Part shown: one piece after another, positions 6,933 to 15,104 of the stretch
Numbering within the stretch: position 1 is the stretch's first letter
How the letters are laid out: every line of letters starts with the position of its first letter
Assembly: GCA_964583615.1 (NCBI GenBank)
Contig: CAZOWM010000047.1
Location: 1-27,934 of the forward strand
Reading direction: 5' to 3'
DNA length: 27,934 bases
Origin: CAZOWM01 sp964583615
GTDB lineage: Bacteria > Spirochaetota > B62-G9 > DRHN01
Notes under the pieces: model-generated
Database searches by the model: none
What the model saw: the letters and a program-made list of their open reading frames with translations, nothing else
Told to the model about the DNA's origin: nothing
Made by a program: the position numbers and the translations under genes

Positions 6933-8387
6933 CTACATTTCATTCACTCTGTAGTCCTCCAGGAGCATCTTTCCCTCTCTCCCCTCCTCTATAACGGGCA
7001 CAGGATAATCACCATTGAAACAGGCGTAACAGAGACTATCGAGAGGTTTCCCCACCGCTTTGGACAGTCCTTCAATCGTGATGTACGTAAGTGTGTCGAC
7101 CTTTAAGAAACGGCGAATATCTTCGACGGTCTGCGTCGACGCGATCAGAGTTTTCTTCTCCGAGGTATCGATTCCGAAAAAACACGGATGGGTGATCGGA
7201 GGCGAGCTGATGTACATGTGCACCTCCTTCGCGCCGGAATCTCGTATCATCCTGACGATCTTCCTGCTCGTGGTGCCTCGAACGATCGAGTCGTCGACAA
7301 CCGCAACTCTCCTGCCTTTGATGGCGCTTCGTATAGGATTGAGCTTGATCTTCACCCGCGTCCCGCGTTCTTCCGTACCAGGATGAATAAACGTACGCCC
7401 GACGTATGAGTTCTTGAACAGCCCCAACTCATAGGGAATTCCCGCCTCTCGTGCAAAGCCGATAGCCGTTGTCAGCCCGGAATCCGGTACCGGTATGACC
7501 ACATCGGCCTTCACCCGTGCTGATCGCGCAAGTTCTGCCCCCATCCTCTTGCGCACTTCATACACGCTTATCCCGTCTATAACAGAATCCGCACGTGCAA
7601 AATAGATGTATTCAAATACGCAGAGCGCATTTCGTTCGTGTTTCTTGAACAGAAAGGACTGGGGCTCATCTCCGTCACTGACAACCATCTCGCCTGGTTT
7701 AATATCTCTGACAAAGGTTGCGCCCATTGTGTCGAGCGCCGTCGTCTCCGACGCAAGTACATACCCGTTGACTATTTTTCCGAGGCAGAGAGGCCTGAAT
7801 CCAAACGGGTCCCGTATGCCGATCAGTCGCTCTCCCGCGATCATGACGATTGAATAGGCGCCGCTCAGCCTCGAAAGAGCCTGGAGCGTTGCCTTTTGGA
7901 TATCGCGCTCTTTCTGATGCGCAATAAGGTGAAGAATTACTTCGGTGTCAGAACTTGAATGGATGACTGCGCCTTTCTCGATAACTTCATCGCGCAGTTC
8001 CCTGGAGTTTACAATGTTTCCGTTGTGGGAGATTGCCATCATCCCGCCCCAGTAGCGAGCGATGATGGGCTGCACATTTCGAAAATATCCGGACCCCGTG
8101 GTTGAATAACGAACATGGCCGATTCCCAGATTCCCGTGGAGTGAATCGAAATCGGCAGATTCAAACACATGTACGAGAAGCCCGTTTCCTCTCTTCACAT
8201 ACAGAAAGTCGTCTTTGTACGTTGCAATACCGGCACTTTCCTGTCCTCTGTGCTGGAGTGCGTACAAACCGAGATAGATGTCTCCACAGGCATTATAGCT
8301 CTTGTCTTTCGACACAACACCGATGATTCCACACTTCTCTCTCGGCTTTTCCGTGCAACTCAAAACAGCCTCTTCATTTCCATGCAT
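6933..8387 (-). CDS. purF: Amidophosphoribosyltransferase (Fe-S, Bacillus-type)
   Basis: PurF makes phosphoribosylamine from PRPP and glutamine, the committed step of purine synthesis. Starting at ATG 8387 gives 484 residues with an 18-residue leader ending K-P-R-E-K before Cys19-G-I-I-G-V; removal of the leader would expose the N-terminal Cys nucleophile of the class II glutaminase domain. The PRPP loop is V-V-D-D-S-I-V-R-G-T-T-S. Cysteines in N-A-L-C-V-F-E, T-H-P-C-F-F-G and L-C-Y-A-C-F-N-G match the four 4Fe-4S ligands of the B. subtilis enzyme, suggesting oxygen-sensitive stability. The frame extends to 8501 but that would overlap purB; GGAGAGA upstream of 8387 is somewhat distant. It is 34 nt after purB and 8 nt before purM. 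Confidence 0.96.
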   Translation of the reverse strand: MHGNEEAVLSCTEKPREKCGIIGVVSKDKSYNACGDIYLGLYALQHRGQESAGIATYKDDFLYVKRGNGLLVHVFESADFDSLHGNLGIGHVRYSTTGSGYFRNVQPIIARYWGGMMAISHNGNIVNSRELRDEVIEKGAVIHSSSDTEVILHLIAHQKERDIQKATLQALSRLSGAYSIVMIAGERLIGIRDPFGFRPLCLGKIVNGYVLASETTALDTMGATFVRDIKPGEMVVSDGDEPQSFLFKKHERNALCVFEYIYFARADSVIDGISVYEVRKRMGAELARSARVKADVVIPVPDSGLTTAIGFAREAGIPYELGLFKNSYVGRTFIHPGTEERGTRVKIKLNPIRSAIKGRRVAVVDDSIVRGTTSRKIVRMIRDSGAKEVHMYISSPPITHPCFFGIDTSEKKTLIASTQTVEDIRRFLKVDTLTYITIEGLSKAVGKPLDSLCYACFNGDYPVPVIEEGREGKMLLEDYRVNEM

Positions 8388-8421
8388 CGTCTTTTTACAT
8401 CTCTCCGGTTCGATTTCTGTT

Positions 8422-9846
8422 TCACAACAACGAGTCCCTGTAATCAGCGCACTCTTTTCGTATCTCCTCCACACGTGACTTCCAGAGTCGAGATATCTCA
8501 AGAGCCCTTTCCCCGGCTTTTCCCGTGTAAAACGACGGATTGTCCAATAACTTTCCCCACGCTTCTGTGCGAATCATCTCCTGAGAAATTTTTTCTTTCT
8601 CCAGTATTTCGAACAGGCTTTTTCCCTGTTTCTCGGCTCTAAGTGTCAATTCCTTCACAACCTGGTGTGCGTCACTGACCCCCTGTAAAGCGAGGAGAAT
8701 GTAGAGAGGCTCTGCGAGAAACATCCCCTTTGTCATTTCAAGGTTGTTATTCAGCCTCTCTGTATCCACGACAAGTTTTTTGCACTGCGACGTCAGACGG
8801 TCCACTGCGAGTGTAAAACCAGTGACAATTTCCACGGTGAAACGCCCCGACGCGGAGTTCGTGAGATCCCTCTGGTGCTCGGAAATCTGATCGTAGTACC
8901 GCGTGAGCATGCGGGGTGTGAACTCTTTCCACATCGACTTTACGTGTTCAAAGTTCCATGGATTTCGTTTATGCGGCATAGTCGATGAGCCGACCTGCCC
9001 TTTCTCAAACCTCTCCCCGAGTTCTCCGATTTCGGTGCGCTGCAGGTTTCGTATATCATCAGCGATCTGAGCGAGGACACCGAATGCGGACACAACCGCG
9101 TGTATCAGGTCGAGCGTATATTCCGGCTCAATTATCTGAGACGAAAAGGAGGCGGGTGAGAGGCGGAGCTCTGAAAGCACTTCTTCCTCGAACCTTCGCG
9201 GATCGTCAAAAATGAGCGACTGCGCATTGTATGCGCCGACCGCACCGCTGAGCTTGCCCTTGAGCTCCCGTACTGCATCAATGATCTTGATGACCCGCCC
9301 GCCAAAGCGGTCGGCATACCCCGCAAAGAGGTATCCCACGGTAATCGGAACCGCATGCTGCCCGTGTGTTCTTCCTATCTGCACCGTGTCTGCCTCACGC
9401 TGTGCGATGGCGAGTATCACGTCCATGAACTCAGCCGCTCTGGGCAAAACAACTCGAAAAAACACGTCACGCATTCTCAGAGCCGCTGCAGTCCCCGTAA
9501 TGTCCTCTGAGGTTGCGGTAAGATGAATATACGGCGCAAGTTTCTCGCCGACAGAGCGCTGAAGCACCTGTACGAGCGCCCGTATGTTGTGTCTGGTGAT
9601 TTCTTCCTCTCTGTATACTGCTTCCGGGTCTATCTCCCGGCAGGCTTTCTTCATCTTCTCTGACGAGCCCTTCGGAATGATGCCGTATCTCTCCATAACC
9701 GTGATGATTGCCGCTTCAACCACTGCTTCATATCGAATTACGGATTTTTCGGAGAGATAGGCGGAGATCTCATCGAGAAGTTGTTTGTTGCTTTTGTAAT
9801 ACCGCGCGTCAAGGGGGCTCAGATTCGAATAAATATCTCTCTCCAC
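8422..9846 (-). CDS. purB: Adenylosuccinate lyase
   Basis: PurB removes fumarate from SAICAR and from adenylosuccinate, so it serves both IMP and AMP synthesis. The 474-residue protein has the fumarase/aspartase-superfamily signature G-S-S-T-M-P-H-K-R-N-P (residues 286-296, with the serine base in the mobile loop) and G-R-T-H-G-Q, where H161 is the likely acid. T-S-E-D-I-T (112-117) is the usual substrate-binding stretch. The start is GTG 9846, with AAGGGGAG about 5 nt upstream. It sits between purE and purF in the operon. Confidence 0.95.
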   Translation of the reverse strand: MERDIYSNLSPLDARYYKSNKQLLDEISAYLSEKSVIRYEAVVEAAIITVMERYGIIPKGSSEKMKKACREIDPEAVYREEEITRHNIRALVQVLQRSVGEKLAPYIHLTATSEDITGTAAALRMRDVFFRVVLPRAAEFMDVILAIAQREADTVQIGRTHGQHAVPITVGYLFAGYADRFGGRVIKIIDAVRELKGKLSGAVGAYNAQSLIFDDPRRFEEEVLSELRLSPASFSSQIIEPEYTLDLIHAVVSAFGVLAQIADDIRNLQRTEIGELGERFEKGQVGSSTMPHKRNPWNFEHVKSMWKEFTPRMLTRYYDQISEHQRDLTNSASGRFTVEIVTGFTLAVDRLTSQCKKLVVDTERLNNNLEMTKGMFLAEPLYILLALQGVSDAHQVVKELTLRAEKQGKSLFEILEKEKISQEMIRTEAWGKLLDNPSFYTGKAGERALEISRLWKSRVEEIRKECADYRDSLL

Positions 9847-9879
9847 AGTACTCCCCTTACCGGAAATTCAAAAACCCAC

Positions 9880-9900
9880 AGAAAATAGCGCACATTTTCT
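9880..9900 (-). other. AT-rich hairpin across the purE stop codon
   Basis: AGAAAAT at 9880-9886 pairs perfectly with ATTTTCT at 9894-9900 around a 7-nt loop. In the direction of transcription the stem follows directly on purE and a GGGTTTTTG run comes soon after. The stem has only one G-C pair, so a strong terminator is unlikely. It could lower read-through or protect the upstream mRNA. Confidence 0.25.
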
Positions 9901-10396
9901 AGACCAAAGTGTCTTTTCGAAACTGCTCGTCCTTCTTCATTACGGTTGTTTTTTGTCTGTCGCGAAAAGCGACCAGCTTTTTCGCAAGTGTTTTGTTTAC
10001 AAGTGCAAGGATCTCAATCGAAAGGAGCGCAGCGTTCTCCCCGCCGTTTACGGCGACCGCTGCAACCGGCACGCCAGGCGGCATTTGAACGATGGAAAAA
10101 AGTGAGTCAAATCCCATGACCGGCGAGCCGGATGCGGCCGGTACTCCGATCACAGGTTTTGTCGTAAAGCTTGCTACAGCACCGGGAAGCGCAGCTGCCA
10201 TCCCTGCAACTGCAATAAACACTTTTACGCCCCCATGATCCGCTGCCAGCACGTAATCTCGCAATGCGTCGGGCGTCCTGTGTGCCGAAATGATCCTCCG
10301 TTCGAAAGAGACATCGAATTCGATCAGAGTACGCGAAATCTTTTCAAATATGTTCTTATCGGAATCACTTCCAAGGATGACTGCGATGTCGCTCAT
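9899..10396 (-). CDS. purE: 5-(carboxyamino)imidazole ribonucleotide mutase / AIR carboxylase
   Basis: PurE supplies CAIR for PurC. The 165-residue protein has G-S-D-S-D (9-13), S-A-H-R-T-P (37-42, H39 being the catalytic-type histidine) and F-D-S-L-F-S-I-V-Q-M-P-P-G-V-P-V-A, all of which look like class I (N5-CAIR mutase) rather than class II. In the third loop it reads G-M-A-A-A-L-P-G (65-72), where E. coli has G-G-A-A-H-L-P-G, so a conserved histidine is Ala here. No purK follows it, although purE and purK are usually adjacent. GGGGGAG lies about 5 nt before the ATG. Confidence 0.94.
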   Translation of the reverse strand: MSDIAVILGSDSDKNIFEKISRTLIEFDVSFERRIISAHRTPDALRDYVLAADHGGVKVFIAVAGMAAALPGAVASFTTKPVIGVPAASGSPVMGFDSLFSIVQMPPGVPVAAVAVNGGENAALLSIEILALVNKTLAKKLVAFRDRQKTTVMKKDEQFRKDTLV

Positions 10397-10462
10397 CCAT
10401 CTCCCCCGTAGAATGAAGATTTTCGTATGAAAAGAATGGCGTGCACTCTGAGCGCCTATGTA

Positions 10463-12193
10463 TCAGCTGCGGTTTTTCGTGCTCTTTGCCGCCGATATTT
10501 TTTCTTTCAGTATCTCGACGATGCGGTCTCTGGGGACAAGCTCGTTTTGCCCTGAACGTCTGTCGTGAAGCTCGACTGTGTTATTTCTCAATCCCCTTTC
10601 ACCGATTGTGACTCGATACGGGACTCCAATGAGGTCTGCATCATTAAATTTAACCCCTGCTCGTTCGTCTCTGTCATCAAGAAGCACTTCCATTCCCAGA
10701 GATTCGAGCGTGTTCATGAGACTTTCCGCGATTTCTTTCACCTCAGCTTCATACTTCACCGGAAGTATGAGAACATCAAAGGGCGCAATGCTCATTGGCC
10801 AGATGATCCCGTTTTCATCATGATTCTGCTCGATGACGGCGGCCATCGTCCGTTCAATTCCGATTCCGTAACACCCCATGATCGGAGTTCTGGTGTTTCC
10901 ATTCTCGTCGAGATAATTTACTGAAAATGCTTTTGTGTATTTGTCTCCGAGTTTGAAAATGTGTCCGAGCTCGATCCCCCTGAACATTTTCATTTCACCG
11001 CCGCATCTCGGGCACAGATCATTCTCCTTCACGAGTCGAATATCGATGTAATCATCCGGTGTAAAATCACGGCCGGCGTCGACATGCATGTAGTGATAAT
11101 CGTGCTTGTTTGCTCCCGCCACGCCGCCGCGGATGTTCTGTATACTGTGGTCCGCAACAACCGGGGTGGAGTCTATTCCAATTGGGCCCGTAAACCCGAG
11201 CGGTACACCGAGTTTTTCCATCGCCTCACTTTCAGATGCAGGAGTGAGCTCTGTGATGCCGAGATGATTCTTCAGTTTCGTTTCATTTACATCAAGGTCG
11301 CCGCGGATGAGGGCTATCGCGTACCGGTCATCCGGGAGCTTGAAAACGAGCGATTTAATAATTTTTTGTGGAGAGACATGAAGAAATTCTGCGACTGCTT
11401 CGATTGTTTTTGTACCCGGAGTATGAACCATCTCCAATGTGCCCGCGGATTCATATTCAACGTGCTCAAGCCTGGACTCGGCCTTTTCCAGATTTGCTAC
11501 ATAGCCGCAGCGAGTGCATTGAACGATCACCTCTTCTCCGACCCGTGAAGGAACCATAAACTCCTCTGAGAGAGACCCTCCCATGGTGCCGGAATCCGCA
11601 GATACGGGTATGGTCTGAAGTCCACAGCGCTGGAAGATGATACGGTATGCATTGGCCATTTCGTTATAGGTCTTGTCCAGTGATTCTTCATCCGACGCGG
11701 CATGAAATGAGTACGCGTCCTTCATGATGAATGTTTTTCCACGCATGACGCCGAACCGAGGCCGCATTTCATCCCTGAACTTGTAGCCTATGTGATACAC
11801 GGATAGAGGAAGGTCTCTGTAGGATTTGATATGGTCTTTGAGAATGTAGGTAAATGCTTCTTCATGAGTGGGAGCAAGCACGAAATCCTGTACGCTTCTA
11901 TCCTTCAGCCGAAAAAGTTCATTTCCCATTGAAAACCATCGTGTGCTTGTCTTCCAGAGGTCTGCAGGGATAAGAACGGGGAGAAAAAACTCGTTGCATC
12001 CGATTCGATCCATCTCCTCGCGGACGATTCCCTCTATCTTTTTCAATACCCTGTATCCGAGCGGAAGAAACGAATAGATACCGCTGCTAAGCTTTTTTAT
12101 CATCCCGGACCGGATCATCAGAATATGGCTTTGAATGGTCGCATCCTTGGGCGCTTCTTTAACGGTTGGGATGAATATTTTGGAATACTTCAT
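10463..12193 (-). CDS. proS: Prolyl-tRNA synthetase (bacterial type, with INS editing domain)
   Basis: ProS charges tRNA-Pro. The 576-residue protein has class II motif 1 around residues 40-75, motif 2 in the R-D-E-M-R-P-R-F-G-V-M-R-G-K-T-F-I-M-K-D region, and motif 3 as G-C-Y-G-I-G-I-E-R. Between motifs 2 and 3, about residues 230-380, lies the YbaK-like INS domain that clears Ala-tRNA-Pro. A C-terminal anticodon-binding domain follows from about 470. Length and order are those of the E. coli type, not the archaeal/eukaryal type. It is the first gene of the long minus-strand unit, 66 nt ahead of purE. Its leader can form two small hairpins. Confidence 0.97.
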   Translation of the reverse strand: MKYSKIFIPTVKEAPKDATIQSHILMIRSGMIKKLSSGIYSFLPLGYRVLKKIEGIVREEMDRIGCNEFFLPVLIPADLWKTSTRWFSMGNELFRLKDRSVQDFVLAPTHEEAFTYILKDHIKSYRDLPLSVYHIGYKFRDEMRPRFGVMRGKTFIMKDAYSFHAASDEESLDKTYNEMANAYRIIFQRCGLQTIPVSADSGTMGGSLSEEFMVPSRVGEEVIVQCTRCGYVANLEKAESRLEHVEYESAGTLEMVHTPGTKTIEAVAEFLHVSPQKIIKSLVFKLPDDRYAIALIRGDLDVNETKLKNHLGITELTPASESEAMEKLGVPLGFTGPIGIDSTPVVADHSIQNIRGGVAGANKHDYHYMHVDAGRDFTPDDYIDIRLVKENDLCPRCGGEMKMFRGIELGHIFKLGDKYTKAFSVNYLDENGNTRTPIMGCYGIGIERTMAAVIEQNHDENGIIWPMSIAPFDVLILPVKYEAEVKEIAESLMNTLESLGMEVLLDDRDERAGVKFNDADLIGVPYRVTIGERGLRNNTVELHDRRSGQNELVPRDRIVEILKEKISAAKSTKNRS

Positions 12194-12199
12194 AGGGTC

Positions 12200-12227
12200 C
12201 CCGCGCGGGATGGTACTTTTCTGTACC
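12200..12227 (-). promoter_or_regulatory. Two small hairpins in the proS leader
   Basis: CCCGCGCGGG at 12200-12209 is a perfect palindrome close to the proS start codon. GGTAC 12212-12216 pairs with GTACC 12223-12227 at what would be the very 5' end of the transcript. The GC-rich element overlaps the only GGGGA-like ribosome-binding site, so it could restrain translation. It is too short for a T-box or riboswitch. Confidence 0.25.
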
Positions 12228-12230
12228 GGA

Positions 12231-12259
12231 AAGATAATATTCTTTTAAATGCCTGTAAA
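12231..12259 (-). promoter_or_regulatory. Sigma-70-type promoter for proS and the purine operon
   Basis: On the minus strand TTTACA (12254-12259) is followed after 17 nt by TATCTT (12231-12236), one and two mismatches from the consensus boxes. Initiation would fall near 12224, giving a leader of about 30 nt. It is the only good promoter I see upstream of proS, so it probably drives the whole purine unit. No PurR operator or purine riboswitch is visible. Confidence 0.45.
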
Positions 12260-12311
12260 GGTGTATTCTTTCGTGCCCCTCTTCGTCAGAGAATTTCCAT
12301 TATTTTAATCA

Positions 12312-12340
12312 TTGAAAATAGTCAAACGGCATATTACAAT
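12312..12340 (+). promoter_or_regulatory. Sigma-70-type promoter for the beta-barrel gene
   Basis: TTGAAA (12312-12317), a 17-nt spacer and TACAAT (12335-12340) form a near-consensus promoter. Transcription would start near 12347, about 23 nt before the ATG at 12370, leaving room for the GGAGGG ribosome-binding site. It is divergent from the proS promoter, and the two share an AT-rich intergenic region of 176 nt. Confidence 0.6.
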
Positions 12341-12369
12341 AATTTCAAATAAATCTGGAGGGTTGAACA

Positions 12370-13092
12370 ATGAAAAGAGGAATTGTTTTATTCATGAGCT
12401 GCATGTTCATTTGTGCAGGGGTTCCGCTCTTTGCTAACACAGCGATCACCGGATCATACGGCTATTTTACGATTCCAATCACCAGCACCCCTTCGACAGG
12501 CGCTCTTCACATCAACACGGGCTATATTTTTGATCCCGGCAATGTGTACGTTTCGTTGAACACTGCACTCCTGAATAACTGGGAAATTTCCGCTGGAAAG
12601 GAAATACTGACCGGTGAGGACGAGGATATCGGTGCAACCCCCTATATATTTGGCACGAAGTATCTGTTCCATCAGAGCGGGAGCTTTCGCGCATCTGCGG
12701 GCATTCAGCTTGAGCTTCTTGGCGACGAAGCGAACGTCGACGGTACACCGGTGAGCATTTACGGAGTCCTGAGCGACAGTGCCGGAAATATGGGGTACAT
12801 AAACATGGGGCTGGGATATACCTTCGGAATCGACGCAGAATACGCAATAAACTTTTTCGTGGGATTACGCCGGTCTCTCATCGGTGAAAAACTCTTTGTA
12901 ATCGGTGAGTTCACGAATTTCAGCGTACGACAGGGGCTCGGTCTTGCCTGGAGCTCACAGAGAGGAATTTTCAACGCTGGGCTTGTACTCGAGCTCACGG
13001 ATTTTTTGAAATTCAAGTTTGTTACGTATGACGTTCTTGACGAGTTTCTTACTGTGGGACTGGGAGGTGAGCTTCGACTCAAGGTGTTTTAA
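12370..13092 (+). CDS. Predicted outer-membrane beta-barrel protein
   Basis: The 240-residue product has a signal peptide (M-K-R-G then a hydrophobic core to about A22, cut after L-F-A) and then a series of alternating hydrophobic/polar strands with aromatic girdles. It ends in L-R-L-K-V-F, and a terminal Phe is the usual signal for BAM insertion. The mature start (I-T-G-S-Y-G-Y-F-T-I-P-I-T-S-T-P-S-T-G-A-L) resembles the opening of YjbH-like or related barrel families in diderm bacteria, but I do not recognise an exact family. It is a single-gene unit with its own promoter and a downstream hairpin. Function unknown; a porin-like or structural role is inference. Confidence 0.8.
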   Translation: MKRGIVLFMSCMFICAGVPLFANTAITGSYGYFTIPITSTPSTGALHINTGYIFDPGNVYVSLNTALLNNWEISAGKEILTGEDEDIGATPYIFGTKYLFHQSGSFRASAGIQLELLGDEANVDGTPVSIYGVLSDSAGNMGYINMGLGYTFGIDAEYAINFFVGLRRSLIGEKLFVIGEFTNFSVRQGLGLAWSSQRGIFNAGLVLELTDFLKFKFVTYDVLDEFLTVGLGGELRLKVF

Positions 13093-13117
13093 TCGCTTTA
13101 TGCGTATGAAAAACGAA

Positions 13118-13137
13118 GGGCGCTTTTTTCAGCGCCC
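13118..13137 (+). terminator. Hairpin terminator between the convergent barrel gene and lpxC
   Basis: GGGCGCT (13118-13124) pairs with AGCGCCC (13131-13137) around a 6-nt loop, 25 nt after the barrel-gene stop. A short CTTT follows on the plus strand, and on the minus strand TTCGTTTTT follows the stem. It may therefore stop both converging transcripts, more efficiently for lpxC. Confidence 0.65.
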
Positions 13138-13187
13138 CTTTCACAGTGAACTGTATATCAATAAAGGAGGTCTACTTCTTCCAAAAT

Positions 13188-14114
13188 TCAGGAAAGGTTT
13201 ATACGGCGTTTGAACCTGATAAACTCAATTTCTTTTTGTTTGAGTATTGTACTCGGTACGGTCCGTGCCATTCTTTTTCTGCTGATCAGCTGGGTGATCT
13301 TTCGTACCAGTTCGGCGTCCATCGCGTGCCCTGCCTTGTAGGCGATGAAATGCCCCCGCATTTTATATCCGGTGAGAGAGAGGTCTCCGATGAGATCGAG
13401 TATTTTGTGCCGAACACACTCATTTTCAAACCTCAGTCCCTTGTTTAAAAGTCTGTCTTTTGTATAGAGGAGTGCGTTATCCAGTGTACCGCCTAGCGCC
13501 AGATTTTTATTTTTTAATCCGTCGAGGTCCTCGGAAAACCCGAAAGTCCTCGCAGGTGCAATCAATTTTCTGAATGTTTCTTTGTCAACATTGAAACATG
13601 CAGTTTGCGCACCCACCGCCGTGCTCTTCGATGAAAAATCAATCGTGTATGTCACTTTGTATTCATCGCTCGGAAGCGCGATAAGATAACGGCCATCGCC
13701 CTCAACCCAGATCGGATAGGGAATATAAAATACTTCACTGAAGGCGTTTTGCACCTGTATTCCGGCGTGCTCAACAGCTTCGGCGATTTTTACAGAGGAC
13801 CCATCAAGAATGGGAAGCTCTTTTCCGTCGACAAACACAAAGAGATTCTGAATATCATATGCGTAAAACACAGCCATGAAGTGTTCGATCGTCTGAATAG
13901 AGTTTCCATTCTTCCCGACCGTTATCGAATTATTTGTGTGAATAAGGTTGTCTATATGTGCCTGTACTCCATTCGAAGGGTCCTCACCCCATTGTACGAA
14001 TACGATTCCCGTATCCACTGGAGCGGGTTTTATCAGTACGGTGGACTGTTCTCCGGTGTGAATCCCTTTCCCCTCAAATCTTATATCAGTGCATATTGTA
14101 TTCTGAAAAAACAT
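13188..14114 (-). CDS. lpxC: UDP-3-O-acyl-N-acetylglucosamine deacetylase
   Basis: LpxC performs the committed, zinc-dependent deacetylation in lipid A synthesis, so this organism makes LPS or lipid A. The 308-residue protein has all catalytic residues: E77 and H78 (Q-T-I-E-H-F-M-A), H236 and D240 (V-R-H-K-I-L-D-L-I-G-D) as the other zinc ligands, and H263 (Y-K-A-G-H-A) as the general acid. It is a stand-alone LpxC, not the LpxC-FabZ fusion seen in Bacteroidetes. GGAAGGA is about 5 nt before the ATG. A gap of 192 nt with its own promoter separates it from the upstream lipoprotein gene. Confidence 0.96.
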   Translation of the reverse strand: MFFQNTICTDIRFEGKGIHTGEQSTVLIKPAPVDTGIVFVQWGEDPSNGVQAHIDNLIHTNNSITVGKNGNSIQTIEHFMAVFYAYDIQNLFVFVDGKELPILDGSSVKIAEAVEHAGIQVQNAFSEVFYIPYPIWVEGDGRYLIALPSDEYKVTYTIDFSSKSTAVGAQTACFNVDKETFRKLIAPARTFGFSEDLDGLKNKNLALGGTLDNALLYTKDRLLNKGLRFENECVRHKILDLIGDLSLTGYKMRGHFIAYKAGHAMDAELVRKITQLISRKRMARTVPSTILKQKEIEFIRFKRRINLS

Positions 14115-14215
14115 ACAAATTCCTTCCCGCGGTAATTATCGTTTAACACTAATATAGCAATAATAATGCCAGATTTCATTCGGTGTGAGCTTCGTAACTT
14201 TCAGTATTTTAATTA

Positions 14216-14245
14216 ATTATAAATTCGTTTTATCCGTGGTCTCAA
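14216..14245 (-). promoter_or_regulatory. Sigma-70-type promoter for lpxC
   Basis: On the minus strand TTGAGA (14240-14245) and a perfect TATAAT (14216-14221) are 18 nt apart. The start would fall near 14209, giving an AT-rich leader of about 95 nt ahead of lpxC. No obvious regulatory structure is visible in that leader. Confidence 0.5.
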
Positions 14246-14306
14246 AACGATTTGTCTTTTGTGGTAAAAAATACACAGAATTATACAACATTACACACCC
14301 GTACTT

Positions 14307-15104
14307 TTATTGCGTGCGTGAATATCCCTCGAGCCCGGATGTGTCAAGCGCAAATGTATCGATGCTTACCGGTGTATCGATCCGTACGTTGGAGTAGTTG
14401 ATCTTGAGAACTTTTTGATCATCACTGAGAGTAATTTTATGCGGGAACTGTATGGAAGCAACTTCCCTGTATTTTGAAAATTGCACGTTCACGAATTTAT
14501 CGGATAGAGAGTAGGTGGATTCAATCGGCAGCATTTCGTCACTGAATACGACCTGCTGGCTTTTATCTGTTCCTTCGATTCGAAGGACATTTTCTTCAGG
14601 TAAACTGAATACTTTGCTCCCTTCGATTACATAGAAGGCTCCAAACACCGCATGAATAAAAAAATCCTTCGGGATGTGCAGATCAGTCACACGTGAAAAA
14701 TCAAGATCCTCGTAACAGAGAAGCGTGTAGGTTTTTTTCGAATGAGTAATTGCAAGGACGTCGTTACTGTTCTTGATCACCGTAAACAGCGGGATCTTGA
14801 ATATATATTCATCGATACTGAGTTTGTAGTTTTTCCTGCTCATGTCAGCAATTGCGTGTATGCGAAAGCTGTACGTTTCTTTGTTATTTTTGTATATGAC
14901 AAATGCGTTTCCTTCGATGAAGGAAGCCTTGTTGTTGAAAGAAACCAATCTGTCGAAAAGAACGGCGGCCTCGTCCCTCTCTTCTGATGTAATGCGTGGT
15001 TCGGACTCTTCAAGCCCGACCTTTACCGCTTTTCCCGTACACGATGCGAAAGCAATGACCAACAAACCTGCGAACACATACACAATCCAGTGGTTGGCTC
15101 TCAT
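14307..15104 (-). CDS. LolB/DUF4292-like outer-membrane lipoprotein
   Basis: The 265-residue product has a lipoprotein signal (hydrophobic core residues 7-20, lipobox A-F-A-S-C with Cys22). The mature part holds an N-terminal helix and a run of beta-strands. The order, an F-E/F-I-E-G-N-A-F-V-I-Y-K-N-N-K-E-T-Y-S-F-R-I-H-A type opening followed by strand pairs around hydrophobic residues, is like LolA/LolB-fold proteins (DUF4292 and relatives), which carry lipoproteins to the outer membrane. The resemblance is moderate. Its ATG overlaps the TGA of the TPR gene (ATGA), and GAGGAAA precedes it, so the two are translationally coupled. Next on the strand is lpxC, which fits an envelope-assembly role. 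Confidence 0.65.
   Translation of the reverse strand: MRANHWIVYVFAGLLVIAFASCTGKAVKVGLEESEPRITSEERDEAAVLFDRLVSFNNKASFIEGNAFVIYKNNKETYSFRIHAIADMSRKNYKLSIDEYIFKIPLFTVIKNSNDVLAITHSKKTYTLLCYEDLDFSRVTDLHIPKDFFIHAVFGAFYVIEGSKVFSLPEENVLRIEGTDKSQQVVFSDEMLPIESTYSLSDKFVNVQFSKYREVASIQFPHKITLSDDQKVLKINYSNVRIDTPVSIDTFALDTSGLEGYSRTQ

Noticed and set aside
8388..8501. N-terminal extension of PurF
   Set aside because: It lies inside the purB coding end and pushes the Cys nucleophile far from the start; ATG 8387 gives a normal short propeptide.
10961..11548. 195-residue plus-strand frame over proS
   Set aside because: Shadow of a well-supported ProS; no ribosome-binding site or domain.
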